Source: Amoebidium appalachense
Lineage: Eukaryota > Ichthyosporea
Length of the DNA: 64,000 nt
Reading direction: 5' to 3'
NCBI GenBank assembly: GCA_963693365.1
Contig: CAVNZM010000003.1
Location: forward strand, 6,324,001 to 6,388,000
In this document: one piece after another, positions 1 through 11,600 of the stretch
How the letters are laid out: each line of letters opens with the position of its first letter
How positions within the stretch are numbered: the stretch's first letter is position 1
Position numbers and translations under genes: made by a program
The notes under the pieces: generated by a model
The model's input: the letters and a program-made list of their open reading frames with translations, nothing else
Told to the model about the DNA's origin: nothing
The model's database searches: none

Positions 1-300
1 TCACACGCAAACCGTGGACACCGTCACAGAAAACATGCACCGGCACACACTCTCTGCAATGTACACACGTACAAGCGTGTGCATTGCATACGTACAAACA
101 CACCCACACAAGCACACACACACGTCATCACAGCTGAACACACTAACATCAGCATGTGCGTACAATAGCACATGCATTTTAAGTTGACCTGTACAGTACC
201 ACAGCACCGTGTTACGTGGCATCCATGCACTGCATGCAGCGTACACGTGGCACCACACACACCCGTATGTGTGCTTGTCTATATAGGCATATGCACAGGC

Positions 301-332
301 CTAGGCACACATGTGCACACACACGTGCACAC

Positions 333-376
<44 letters not shown>

Positions 377-412
377 ACGCACACACCAGCACACAGACAC
401 ACACACAGCACA

Positions 413-452
<40 letters not shown>

Positions 453-453
453 G
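301..453. repeat. (CA)n microsatellite
   Basis: Nearly pure alternating CA with a few CG, TA and GCA interruptions. The preceding 300 bases are CA/GT-rich but less regular. Open frames here read only as Thr-His or Cys-Val repeats and are not genes. Bases 454-800 are unique AT-rich sequence in which I see no gene. Confidence 0.95.
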
Positions 454-809
454 AGAAAGTGAGAGAGTACCTCACACATGACACCGGGAGCCCGCTGTGC
501 GCGCACAATTAACACGTGAGCTTTGTGAGCCGCGGCCGGCTGCCGATCATATGCATGTGCCGTGATTAATCTTCTTCTCGGATTGATTAATCTTCTTTTA
601 CGCTCGCACCTCTTCTCGAAGGTGTATAATAAACATGGATATTATAGACATAAACACCCAAAAAAAATTACATAGGCGTTTTCTTGACTATCAAAACCAA
701 CTTTTTGCTTACTTAACATGTATTTTTGGGCTGCTGGGTAAGTCGGTGGAAGCGCCGCAAATGTGATTAACGTTGAAGATTAATCATTTGATTACATGGG
801 GGTTAAGCC

Positions 810-2110
810 GTGGTTAACCAAATTCCCGTTTCTCAAGTTTTTATTGGTGACTTCAATTGTCCAGTGGTTCCGTGTGATAGGGAACATACCCCGTCCCCAG
901 CACAGTTTCGTCCTTTTTCTGACCGTGCTCGTGTCCTCCCCAACCTTCTTCGAAAGCACCTTGTCCGTCTTCCTCGCGTTTTCGCTAACCACACGACTGA
1001 CTGGGGTGCCTCGTTTTGGGACTCCACCCTTCGAGTAATTTCCCCACCCGATTCCTTACGGCGTAGTTCGGACCATTCCCCTGTAGAATTTTCGGTTTCC
1101 TTCCCTGTTCACTTCGGCGGGGCTACTCAGACTAACCGCCGCCTCTTATCTCGCGGTTTCAAGCACAAGTTAAACCAGTTACTCGCTGTCAAGGAGTATG
1201 AGTCGGTTCATGGCTTCTTTCTTGCCGCAGTGCGCGACGCCCGTGCGCAGCGGACCCCGGCTATTTTGGAGGTTTGTTATAATGAGTTTGTTGAGTTCCT
1301 ATTTGCCCTTGGCGAGCAGGTGGTGGGCACGGTTAAGTACCCTTCCGTTCGGCTGAGACAGTCTCACGTTTTGCAGTCCCTACGACAGTTGTTGCCTCTA
1401 CAGGAAGCATTATCGGTCTGGAAATCCGCCGGTCGGTTTGGGCCTTCCGTGCAAGTCTATGCCCCGTCTCCTTCCATCTCCGTTGCTGAATCCGTCGATG
1501 ACTATTATGCTTCCCTATTTTCGCTTCCTAACGTGTCCACGGTTCCATCACCGCCCGCTGGCCTCTCCCAGCCGCCAGGTTGGGAGCCGGACCGATCGTT
1601 CCCGGGCACTTTTCATAGTTATTTCAACTCTTCGGCTGTTTTTGGTGCTATACGGGCGTTAAAACCCCGCAAGGCGTGCGGGCCGGATGATCTTCCTCCC
1701 GTGCTTTTCAAGGTTCTTTCTCCCGTGCTTCCGCCCCGTAATCGTGCAGAGTCCCCCCCGCCCCCGCCTTTTGCTGTCCTCTAGTGAGTTTTTTTCGGCT
1801 TTTTTCGAACTCGGGTTTATTCCAAATTCGTGGTTTGACACAATCGTTACGCCCGTTCGTAAGAAGGTATCGCAGGGGGTCATTAATGACTTTCGTCCCG
1901 TCACACTTACCAACGTTTTTCGTCGGCTCTTCGAGGGTTGCATGCTTCGCGCGTTTAACACCGACGATTCTTTAAACGCCGTGTTCCGTCTTTCTTCCCT
2001 TCAAGGGGGCTTTCGTCACGGCCATGCCTATTCGTGTTATACTCACAGTCTGTTACTCCTGACATATACTAATCCGTCTCAGCAGATCAGCCTAAGTCTA
2101 CGATCGAGAT
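810..2110 (+). pseudogene. LINE-type non-LTR retrotransposon ORF2 fragment
   Basis: The first open stretch begins with the apurinic-endonuclease motif GDFN (around 850). It continues to a second endonuclease motif, SDHSPVEF (around 1070), and reaches the start of a reverse transcriptase with KACGPDDLP (around 1675). Near 1740-1790, in a C-rich stretch, the reading frame moves by one position. The RT then continues in the next frame with FIPNSWFDTIVTPV, NDFRPVTLTN and LQGGFRHG before ending in a run of G. The catalytic YxDD block is absent. The copy therefore lacks its 5' end, the second half of RT and the 3' UTR, and carries a frameshift. It is a dead fragment; the LINE clade cannot be named from this much sequence. 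Confidence 0.8.
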
Positions 2111-2111
2111 C

Positions 2112-2134
2112 GGGGGGGGGGGGGGGGGGGGGGG
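2112..2134. repeat. poly-G run (23 G)
   Basis: A homopolymer that marks the abrupt end of LINE-like sequence. On its far side (2140-2260) one frame reads a short peptide ending DHVSWDSRPIEF. This could be the tail of another gypsy pol, but that is a weak guess. Confidence 0.9.
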
Positions 2135-2268
2135 TGGCCCGGGTCCACAGATCATCAAGATCAAGTCCGGGGCCTCAAGACAGCTGTACAGCTGCGTGCA
2201 TCATCTTGCCTCTGCCGGCGCAGGGCAGGACCACGTCAGCTGGGACAGCCGACCAATAGAATTCTAAT

Positions 2269-2932
2269 TAGTGTGTAGGATAGATCGTAGGAGGACTTAG
2301 GAATGTGATTGTTCGGGCAGAAGCCCTTTTGTAAGTATTGGCAAGGTTTGATAGTGTATGTTGCCAAACGTATTTATATATTTAGATGTAGAGGAAAGGG
2401 GGGAGGGAGGGGGGGGAGGATAGTATGAAATGTAGATTTAGACTCTGCGGTGCCACTAGGGGGAGGGTGAGGGGTGAGACATGGATAAATATATTGGTTT
2501 GAGTAGATCGACTTAGCTCGTGCAGGCGCACGATAAAGTAGATCGGAATGTTTGGAATGTGGCATCGTAGGGGGGCCAGGTGATGATGATCTTTGAGGGC
2601 ACGGCCTTGATGGCCTCAGTTGTGACTTAGCCTCATTCCGTACGGATCTAAGTTTTGCCCGTCGGAGCCTGGTCTGAATAAACTTTACCGTTTTTCCGTA
2701 CACAATCGTTCCTTTTCGTGTGTGTACACTTAGTAGAGTGCCGCGTCTCTAGTACATATACATTAGGATACGACAAGCTACACCTTTCTTTTAGTGCGGT
2801 TTTTCGCGCTAGGGTAACGCGGTGACAGTTCCTTCTGGGCTGTTGCTAAACCTCAAACACACAACAAAAAAAAAAAAAAAAAAAAAAAAAACACATAAAC
2901 ACAACCACACGAGTTCGGGCACACACCACACA
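2269..2932 (+). mobile_element. Ty3/gypsy 5' region (probable LTR plus leader)
   Basis: Non-coding sequence directly upstream of gypsy gag. It contains an AATAAA polyadenylation signal (2677) and a 26-nt A run (2866-2891). An LTR is expected here, but the matching 3' LTR is lost from the right end of the element. The LTR edges and primer-binding site therefore cannot be fixed. Confidence 0.5.
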
Positions 2933-4277
2933 ATGGCTAAGTTCAACGTAGATATGTTCTACGCATTTGCAGCGGAGGATAGCTCCCTGCACACACAGGT
3001 ACCACAGGTTCATACACCAGACGTTAGACAGACCACAGCTTTCAGTTTTACACTCAAACACGACTCGGAAATACCTAGGTTGCTTAGGACACTCCTAGCT
3101 AACACACCCACACTAGTGTTAGACACTAAGAAGGCCCCCACTGTGGCGGCCTCGTGCCTAATGATCAAGCAGTGCATCGACCACAAGACCATGGCCGACT
3201 TATGCACCCTTATGGAGGAGCACCCGTACCGGGCCGAGCAGGCCCCCCAGGTGACGGCTCGTATATACGAGCAGCAGTACGACGAGGGGAGGGACGAGAT
3301 GGTATCCCGGACGCTCGGCCAGAAACGTCTGGCCGCACGATTCATCCCCGACGACGAGGACGAGAACAGCACCGACGACGTGGACGGGGAGCTCGAGGCC
3401 TTCACACGGCCGGAAAACGAGCTCGAGTATACGGCCCGGCTCGTCGGCCGATACCTGACGGCCGACCGGCGCCGTACCTTCAGGGCCCAGCTACGAGAAT
3501 GGAAGTATACCTTTCCCACTTTAGATATGTCCCCCGTAGAAGCTCGTGCATTCTTTGAGAGGGAATATCGGGTCTTTGAAGACCTTTGTGAGTTAGCTGG
3601 TGACGTGAGTGATAGGGAAAAGTTCGAGTTTGCTCGTAAGGCTCTCTGAGACTCTGTAAACACAGACACTGCACGCATGTTTGGGGAGCATGACGATGTA
3701 GATGAGGTGGTGTTGCATGTTAAACGTCACTTGCTTGCCATGCACGAGGTGAAGTTCAATAAGAGGGACAAAAAGGAGGTGATGGAAGTAGACAAGAAAA
3801 AGAAGGAGAGTGGACAGAAGGGGGAAAAAGAGAAAAAAGAGGGTGAACAGCCAGATGCACTCACCATGTTGGTCAAGCAGGTTGCCGAGCTCTCCCAGGC
3901 CGTCTTCTCTGGCCGAGGGGGCTTCGGCTTCCGGGGTGGCCGTGGCGGTGACCGGGGTGGACACGGCGGTCGGGGGCACGGTGGACTTGGAGGACAGCAG
4001 CAGCAGTTCACCGAGAGGTTTGCCCCTTATCTTGCTCGTGGTGGTGGGCAGGGTAGAGGGAGGGGTGGAAATGGTGGTGAGAGAGGCCGAGGGGGGCAGG
4101 GGGGAACTTCGGGGGGGCCGTGGTGCACACGGTGGGCCCCCCCAGCATGACCGGGCTCCCGGTTATGCTTTGCGCCAAGGTTTTGAAGTCCCCCCTGGCC
4201 TCTTCTTTGGTGCATGTTGCTTTTGTGGCCGGCAAGGGCACTCTGCTGCATATTGCCGTAGTTACAAGAGCTATTGA
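2933..4277 (+). pseudogene. gag: Ty3/gypsy gag (capsid/nucleocapsid), broken
   Basis: Gag forms the cytoplasmic particle that packages element RNA. ATG at 2933 starts a 239-codon frame (MAKFNVDMF...). It stops at an in-frame TGA (3647-3649), and the same frame then continues immediately. Next come a Lys/Glu-rich segment (about 3750-3850) and a Gly/Arg-rich RGG region (about 3915-4130), as expected for nucleic-acid binding. Within the G tracts near 4080-4140 the frame shifts by one. The shifted frame encodes a CX2CX4HX4C zinc knuckle (CCFCGRQGHSAAYC, about 4220-4260) just before a stop. The stop and the frameshift make the copy defective unless readthrough occurs. The G-rich DNA is a likely source of the slippage. 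Confidence 0.8.
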
Positions 4278-4412
4278 GTTCCGGGGGAGGGGGAAGCTGG
4301 GGTCACTGAGGGAGGGGGGGGGGACAGTATCGGTCCCCCCCAGGTTGCAGAGAACCTTCACCCTCCCCCACCCCAGGTTAAGCTTCCCTTTGCCCCCTCA
4401 CCGCCCCGATAC

Positions 4413-5912
4413 GTGTGGGAGCCGGGCATCGTCGTGGGTCCTCAAGACAGCGTCGAGGTGGTATGGCATGAATGTTTGTGGGGTGACTCTACCAAAGGTA
4501 TGAATGGTGTGAATGTTTTGTGGTTGGGGGAGGTTCCCCAGCCACAAGTGGATGGTCTCAGTGTTTCTTGTCCCAACCCGGTGTTTGTTCTAACCACACC
4601 GGAGGGGGTTTCTGTGCCATTGTTTCCGGGAGGGGGGGGGGCACACACGAGTAAAGGGGGAAGGGGGGGGAAGGCACAGACACGTAGAAACACACCACCA
4701 CAACAACATACGATGGTTGCAGACACACCTACACCCACACACACACCCACACATACACCAAACACACACACACCACCCACCCACACACCACACACACACA
4801 CTCCACCACCACCCACATCACATACACACCCCACCCCACCCGTGCAGGCACCACAGGTAGGTATGTTGCACGTAGGTATCGAGGGTGTGAGTCTTCGTGG
4901 GCAGGGACTGGGTGTGAGTGATGATGTGTTGCTTGAATTGGAGGAGGATTTAGTTGGTTTTAGCCGGCATTATATAGACGTATGGTTAGCTGATGGTAAG
5001 TTGAAGGCTGTTGCTTTGCTCGATGGAGGGGCTCAGGTTAATTGTGTGCATGCTTCGTTTATTCGTCGTTTTAATCAGGCCGGGGGGGAAATTCCTATTT
5101 TAGATGCTTCTAGCACAGCCTTAGGTAGTGCTAATAATAGTAGTATGTCTGTGGAAGGTGTTTGTGTGTTGCCGTGTGAGATAGGTGGCCAGGCTATGCA
5201 TATTGCTTGTTATGTGGTTAAGGATTTAGCTCAAAGTGTTTTGTTGGGAGCCCCATTTTTCCGTAGACATGTGAATGCTTTGTTTGAACGTACGAATGTT
5301 TTAGAATTGCAGTCCGGCGTTAAAATTAAAACCCATGATGGGCTCGACGGTTATCAGTCTGGTGCTAGAACGGTAGCTGAAGTAGTAATCGAGCCTTATC
5401 AGTGCCAAACGGTACGTGTCCGGGCCGGCAATCATGTTAGGATAGGGGATTTAGGGGTTTTTACTCCGAAAACCCCATTTCAGGAGGTGGCTCAATGGAC
5501 CCTTAGTAGGGTATGGCCGGATAAGACAATAGAAATAGAATTAGTGAATCCGGGCATCGAGCCTATTGTGATTAGGTCAGGTGTTTCCGTCGGTAGTTTC
5601 ACTAATGAGATTGGTAGTATAGAGGTCTCTCTTATTACCCAAAAGGATGATGCCGGCTCGAAGGGTGACTCAGGAGGAGGGGGAACAACTTTATTTAACG
5701 TTAGCCACCAAAATGTCACCCGACACGATGGGGGGGGGACCGGGACAGCACCGGTCCCACTCAAGAGGAAGGAGGAGGGTCACCCCGGGTGTGAGAATGT
5801 GCAGGCAGGGGGGGAGGGTGTTGGTCTAACCCGTGGATCTGACGGGTTAACCAACACCGTGGGGGGCCGGGCAGGGTGGCCACAGACCTGGCCCCCCACA
5901 TACATGCACTAA
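4413..5912 (+). pseudogene. pol: Ty3/gypsy protease region (retropepsin-like)
   Basis: A 499-codon open frame. The first 130 codons are low complexity and rich in Thr, Pro and His, from CA-type repeats. The protease homology follows: ALLDGGAQVN (about 5010-5040) corresponds to the catalytic D-[ST]-G loop, and VLLGAPFFRRH (about 5240-5270) to the conserved ILG segment. The Ser/Thr of the catalytic triad is Gly here, an unusual change. The frame ends at TAA 5910 and RT lies in another frame after 14031, so a further frameshift separates protease from RT. The 5913-6045 stretch is G-rich gypsy spacer. Confidence 0.75.
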
Positions 5913-6045
5913 CTCATCAGGAATTGCCCGGGGGCATGGGTGTGCCGGGGGGAGGGGGGGGTGCTAAGGGTGACCGCCTATATCCGGAGGTACCTCAACC
6001 TCACCCCGAGCAGCACCGATGTAATACAGGAGGTGAAATGTAACG

Positions 6046-6050
6046 TTAAG
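6046..6050. repeat. target-site duplication TTAAG (left) of copia copy 1
   Basis: TTAAG directly precedes the first LTR base (6051). The same TTAAG directly follows the last base of the right LTR at 14031-14035. Joining the flanks at one TTAAG restores continuous gypsy sequence. Confidence 0.85.
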
Positions 6051-6170
6051 TGTTAAATTGTTGGAGTGAGGACGGTCACCCTTGAACGGAGCCTTGGTGG
6101 CTTTACCCATAATGCAGCCATGACAATCAGGAACATCACAGTCGAGGACAGACGAGGGGAGACCAATAAC
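6051..6170 (-). other. chimeric patch at the left end of copia copy 1
   Basis: Bases 6051-6060 are the first ten bases of the LTR. Bases 6061-6170 are not LTR but 110 bp of copia integrase-coding sequence. They match 19062-19171 with about one difference and end in ATAAC, after which a full LTR starts. ATAAC is the target duplication of the solo LTR at 19172-20096, so the patch looks copied from that locus. Confidence 0.75.
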
Positions 6171-7095
6171 TGTTAAATTGTATAAGTATTTGGGATGTAA
6201 GCAGAGACACAGTGGTACAGTGTGAAAACACCACAGACACACACAACAACAAAACACGGAACGATCGGAGCAGTGTACACAACAGACATCAATGTTTAGA
6301 CACGACTGAACTGAATTTATTCTGATCTTCGAATAAATACCTGAAATTCCTCTAAGTCCAATCCATACATGATTTCCGACCAGTCGGAAATCAGATCTAT
6401 CTCTAATAGAAACCAATCACTAAGAACCAATTGCTTTCAGAGAGATCCGGTACGCGGAGACGTACACGATAGGACACAGACACTAGTTAAGATCAACTCG
6501 TGTCATCATCAAGGAAGTTCTAACCTATGACATACTGCAAAGACTCAGACATATCACACTTAACCTTGATGATTGGTTAAAGCCCGGCAACACATGAAAA
6601 CTAAAGTAAATTAATGAAGTCTAAACACACATGCTATTCTAAGTGTAGCCTAAGTGTGTTACCGTCCAATGAACACGTATTAAGTAACACAAATCTACCT
6701 AACATATATTAGTAGAAAAGAAATACGATTATACACATGAAGACAAGGAGAGAAAGAAAAGAAAATAAGGAAGGAGAAAGAGGAAGGAAAAGAGAGCACA
6801 GATCAACAAACAAGATAGTAATAGCATAACTATAACCAGAGATATTTATGTACACACGAACATGTACACGTCTCTCCCTGAGTGGGTGGATCCGTGTACA
6901 CACATATAAATATTCTAATCGATATTACAACACACGATTAAAGCCGATACAACACGATTACAAGTATACAAGCATATCGGAGATCGATGCTACACTTTAC
7001 ATAATAGGAGTGTGGCATTTACACTAAGCATATGAACTGAAACATAACACAAACTGAGAAGATCTTACCATATGTAAATACTACGTATTACAACA
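6171..7095 (-). repeat. copia 3' LTR (copy 1)
   Basis: 925 bp, starting TGTTAAATTG and ending TATTACAACA with TGTT/AACA inverted tips. The same sequence recurs at 13106-14030, 19172-20096 and 21775-22699, and as a fragment at 15701-15940. Short open frames inside it (for example the 64-residue one repeated in every copy) are not genes. Confidence 0.92.
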
Positions 7096-7105
7096 TCCCC
7101 ACTTA
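7096..7105 (-). promoter_or_regulatory. copia polypurine tract
   Basis: On the - strand TAAGTGGGGA abuts the 3' LTR, the expected position for the plus-strand primer. Two more AGTGGGGA copies lie within 65 bp. Copia copy 2 has the same arrangement at 15941-15950. Confidence 0.75.
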
Positions 7106-7168
7106 AGACTTTGAAGTTTGTGGTATCATATCCCCACTGAACTAGTGAAATCTCCCCACTTGAGAACA

Positions 7169-8268
7169 TCTATGAAAACTACTCCGGGACGTGTGTTGCC
7201 TCTAGGGGGACATCCCCTTGGACGAAAGTGAACCTGCAATGGTTGTAAACCACGGCAAGCCCCCAGTCATCAATTTATTGATCCGTGAGGTCCATGTGCC
7301 CAAAAAACGGGGGAAGTCTTCGCCCCGTGAAAAAACAGCACGTATGTGTGGATCAATGGGGGTTGTGTGTGGGTGTAGGTGGGTGGGTGAAAAAGGAATA
7401 TATAGCTGTAAGGCTGTGGATGCTAAACACAGAAGATGTGTTTGTAGCTTGCTGATCTGCTAAAAACTGTCGTGCTTATATACCTAAGCCTACCGATCTG
7501 AGCCAATCAAAAATCGATCTAGTGATATGTGAAATCTGATCCGAGCCAATCATAACTCGGTCTAGTGATCTGTGGTATCTGATGTTTTGACTGGCTAATA
7601 GGTGCCCGTGTGCGGGCAGCCAACCGCTAACTGCTAAAACACGAAATGAAGCCTACATGGTTATGTTGGTACCGAACACCCATCCTACGTGTTTACCCAG
7701 AAAAATATTTATGTCAATAATTTCCACAAATAAAACCTCTATGAAAACTACTCCGGGACGTGTTTTGCCTCTAGGGGGACATCCCCTTGGACGAAAGTGA
7801 ACCTGCAATGGTTGTAAACCACGGCACGAGAGCAGTATGCTTGCTCCAAAGGTTTCACTTAAGAATAGAGGCGAATACACGTGTGGTGGTGGCAGCAATG
7901 GAGGCCGGACGAAGTCGGGTATAGATGAATATATAGCTGTAAGGCTGTGGATGCTAAACACAGAAGATGTGTTTGTAGCTTGCTGATCTGCTAAAAACTG
8001 TCGTGCTTATATACCTAAGCCTACCGATCTGAGCCAATCAAAAATCGATCTAGTGATATGTGAAATCTGATCCGAGCCAATCATAACTCGGTCTAGTGAT
8101 CTGTGGTATCTGATGTTTTGACTGGCTAATAGGTGCCCGTGTGCGGGCAGCCAACCGCTAACTGCTAAAACACGAAATGAAGCCTACATGGTTATGTTGA
8201 TACCGAACACCCATCCTACGTGTTTACCCAGAAAAATATTTATGTCAATAATTTCCACAAATAAAACC
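7169..8268 (-). mobile_element. deleted tyrosine-recombinase element inside copia copy 1
   Basis: 1100 bp, starting TCTATGAAAAC and ending ATAAAACC. The intact site is visible in copia copy 2 (GAGAACA then GAAACG near 16010-16020). Here the element sits exactly between those two strings with no duplicated target bases. In the coding direction (-) the order is: repeat A (8268-7929), about 100 bp from the end of the recombinase gene, repeat B (7826-7738), repeat A again (7737-7398), a 140-bp middle piece, and repeat B again (7257-7169). This A-B-A-B arrangement matches the split direct repeats of PAT/Ngaro-type DIRS elements. It has no coding capacity and is a non-autonomous derivative of the family at 24331-27553. 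Confidence 0.75.
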
Positions 8269-8302
8269 GAAACGGAAAAAAAAATTAAAGTGTGTACTTT
8301 TC

Positions 8303-8412
8303 CGGGGGGGGGGGGGGGGGGGGGGAAGAAGGGGGGGGGGGAAGGGGGGGGGGGAAGGGGGGGGGGAAGGGGGGGGGGGGGGAGGGGGGAAGGGGGGGGG
8401 GAGGGGGGGAAA
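8303..8412. repeat. poly-G tract in the copia 3' UTR (poly-C in element RNA)
   Basis: About 110 bp of G interrupted by AA or A, between the pol stop and the polypurine tract. Copia copy 2 has a homologous but differently interrupted tract at 16051-16144, so the run is part of the element and changes quickly. Confidence 0.9.
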
Positions 8413-8627
8413 CCGGGGCAAAAACAACGAATATGTATAACGTGTATAGTCGGGGTTTGATTAACTGGGTTTTAAACCAGTGAAAGATAGAGTAGAGTCA
8501 TGGTACAGGTCAAACCTTATATAAAAACCCTAAGTGGGCATACCCACAAAGGCAATATACATCTGAAATAATGATTATGATAAAGTAAGTAGTAAACATT
8601 AGAAAATCACTCTTGAAGTAGGACGGG

Positions 8628-11600
8628 TCAATCCACAATATCCGGTAAACAAAGTCGAGCACGATGGGTGACATGACTCGGGCCGGGGAGGGGTTTGGTG
8701 AGGATGTCAGCTAAGTTGTGGGCTGACTCAACGTAGTGGACAATCACATCCCCACTTGCAATGTAGTCCTTGGTGTTGTGATACCGGACGGCAATGTGTT
8801 TGGTACGGTGCTTGATGCCGGTGGAGTTGACGATGGCAATGGTCGACTGGTTGTCACAGTACACCGGAGTCGGAGCAAGCATGGGGCAGCCGAGTTCCTT
8901 GAAGAGGTCACGGACCCAAGCAACTTCTTGGGTGCCAGCATTGAGAGCAATCAGCTCAGCTTCAGTGGTGCTGGTGGCCGTTATGGGCTGGAGCTTGGAG
9001 TACCAGATGATGGGCATACCAGCAAACTCGATGATGTAGCCGGTGGTAGACTTCTTGCTGTCGGCACAACCAGCAAAGTCAGCATCCGTGTAGCATTCGA
9101 GTATGGGGGGCTGGGTGGCCGAGTACTTGTAGTCAATGCCAAGGTCAATGGTGCCGAGCAGGTACCGGGCCACACGACGGAGAAGGTCCCAGTGAGTCTT
9201 GCCGGGGTTGGTGCTGAACCGACCAAGGAAGCCGATGGCATAGGCAATGTCGGGACGTGTGCACCGGGCCACCCAGAGGAGACGGCCGAGTAACTCACGG
9301 TAGGGCACGGTGAACGGTTGGGGGGGGCAGTCAGCCAGGGAGACGGTGGTGCCTGCAGGGATGGGGGTAGACTTGGACTTGGCATCGGTGAGGTTGAAGT
9401 CGTGGATGATATCCATGATGTAAGACCTCTGGTGCATGTGGAGGTGATGGGGATCAGAGTGATTAAAATCAACACCGAGCATACGGTCAAATGGACTCAT
9501 ACGACAGCTGGCCATCTTGCTGATGTGGGCAGCCAGGTCACTGGCAGCAGTAGAACCCCGGGTGTTGGTGATGGTGGAGTCGTCGACGTAGTTACCAGCC
9601 CGAACCACATCGTTGTTGGGGAAGAACCGGAGGTAGATGCACGGGTCTGTCTTAGTACGGGTCAGGCCATGGGCAAGAAGAATGCCGTCGAGGAAGTCGT
9701 ACCAAGCCTTGGAGGCCTGCTTGAGGCCGTACAGGGGTTTCTTGAGTCTCCAGACCTTGCCAAGTGTGGCCATGGTGATGAATCCCGGGGGTTGTTTCAT
9801 GTAGATGGTCTCGGTGAGTGGGCTGTTGAGAAAGGCCGTAGACACGTCGAGTTGATGGATGTCATGACCTTCAACAACGGCCAGAGCTAGGATAGCACGG
9901 AGAGCAGCCGGACGGATGACAGGGCTCTCAATCAACTCATAGTCAACACCGTATTGCTGACTGAAGCCTTGAGCAACACCACGGGCCTTGATCTTGGTGT
10001 CACCAGCCGAGTTGAGAGTTTTCTCGGAGACAACTTGAATCCACTTGAAGCCGACGATGTTAGCACCAGGGGGAGGGTCAACAAGTTCAAAGATGTCTTT
10101 GTCAACGAAGGCTTGATACTCAGCAGTGAGGGCTGACTTGACCTGGTCACCATTGGGGCCGGAACACAGTTGACGGACAAGTTTGGGTAGTTGGTCGATG
10201 TTGATGGGGGGACCGGGGGGGACTGGCAGGGTGGTGGTGGCTTGAAGTTCAACCTTGCCCTGTAGACGGGCAGAACGAAGGGGTGCAGGAACCGGGGGAG
10301 GTGGAGACGGGGGGGGGGGAACTTGGAAGTTCGGAATTGCAGGGGGGGGCAACCTCCGGGCTGGACGGGGCCGAGTGGAAGTTGTCGGGGGAGCCGGGTC
10401 GGATGGGTGTGACGTTGCCAGGGGCAGGATGAGGGCCGGCAGGCTGGATGGGCACGGGGGCAGGGGGGCCGGTGGTGGGGGGGTGTCGGGGGGAACGACG
10501 ATGGCAGGAGGGGGGCCAGAGTACACCAGACAAACATCATCTTCAGTGTCAACTGTGGGGGGTGGGGTGGTCGAGGTAGCAGTAGTGTCGGGGGTCGGAA
10601 GTGTTGAGGGAATGTCGGACGGGAGATAAGCTGATTCGTCGAAAATCACATCACAGAAGAGGCCGACACGATGGGTGGTGGGGTTGAAGATCCGGTGGCA
10701 GTGTGATTGAAGATCATAGCCGATATACATGCCGAGTTTGACGGTGGGGGCCAGCTTGGTCCGTTTAGAGGCTGGCACATGAGTGTAGGCAGGGCAACCG
10801 AACACTTTGAGCTCGGAGATGTCGGGCTTGACACCGTAGAAAACCTCGAATGGTGTACGACCATTGGCAGTCGTGGACGGGGTGACGTTGATGATGTAGG
10901 CGGCATGTTGGAGGGCCTCAGCCCACAGTTTGGGGGACAGAGACTGATCTTGGACTTGATGGAGGTGGCAACGAACAATCTCTTGTAGGAACCGCATACG
11001 ACGTTCAACGTAGCCGTTCAGTTGAGGGCAGTCCACCGGAGCATAGCTGGCCTTGATGCCCTGGGAGAGGCAAAAAGCACGGGTAGCCTTGGAGGTGAAC
11101 TCAGAGCCGGAGTCGAAGTGGTAGACACCAACTTTGGAGGGGGCATGGGTAGCAACGAGGTTGGTGTGAGCTGTGAGAATGTCCAGGGTGGTTGTACGGT
11201 CGGCCATCGGGTAGATCTTGACGAGTCCAGAGGCACGGCAGACAGTGACGAGAGCAACCTTGGAACCTCCGTACGATGTTGTGGTAGGCTCAAAAAAATC
11301 CCAATGCCATTCATGACCGGGGATGTTGGAGTGAGGACGGTCACCCTTGAACGGAGCCTTGGTGGTTTTACCCATAATGCAGCCATGACTATCAGGAACA
11401 TCACAGTCGAGGACAGACGAGGGGAGACCAATAACAAGGTCGTGTTTCACCATGTCCTTGATGCTGGTCATAGCACGGTGCCCCAGACGATGGTGCCAGA
11501 TGGATGGGTTAACACTGGTAGTGGCAGCCAGAGCCACAGGACGAGTGGGTGGTTGAATTGTGTAGTCCTTGAAGTAATACAGACCGTTGTGGAGACGGAG

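Noticed and set aside
2140-2260. Possible C-terminal tail of another gypsy pol before the leader
   Set aside because: A 40-residue frame with only a vague chromodomain-like look; too weak to annotate.
6709-6903. 64-residue frame repeated identically in four places
   Set aside because: It lies inside the copia LTR and recurs only because the LTR recurs.
8736-9293. Open frames opposite copia pol on the + strand
   Set aside because: Shadows of the pol coding strand, with low-complexity Gly/Val composition and no homology.
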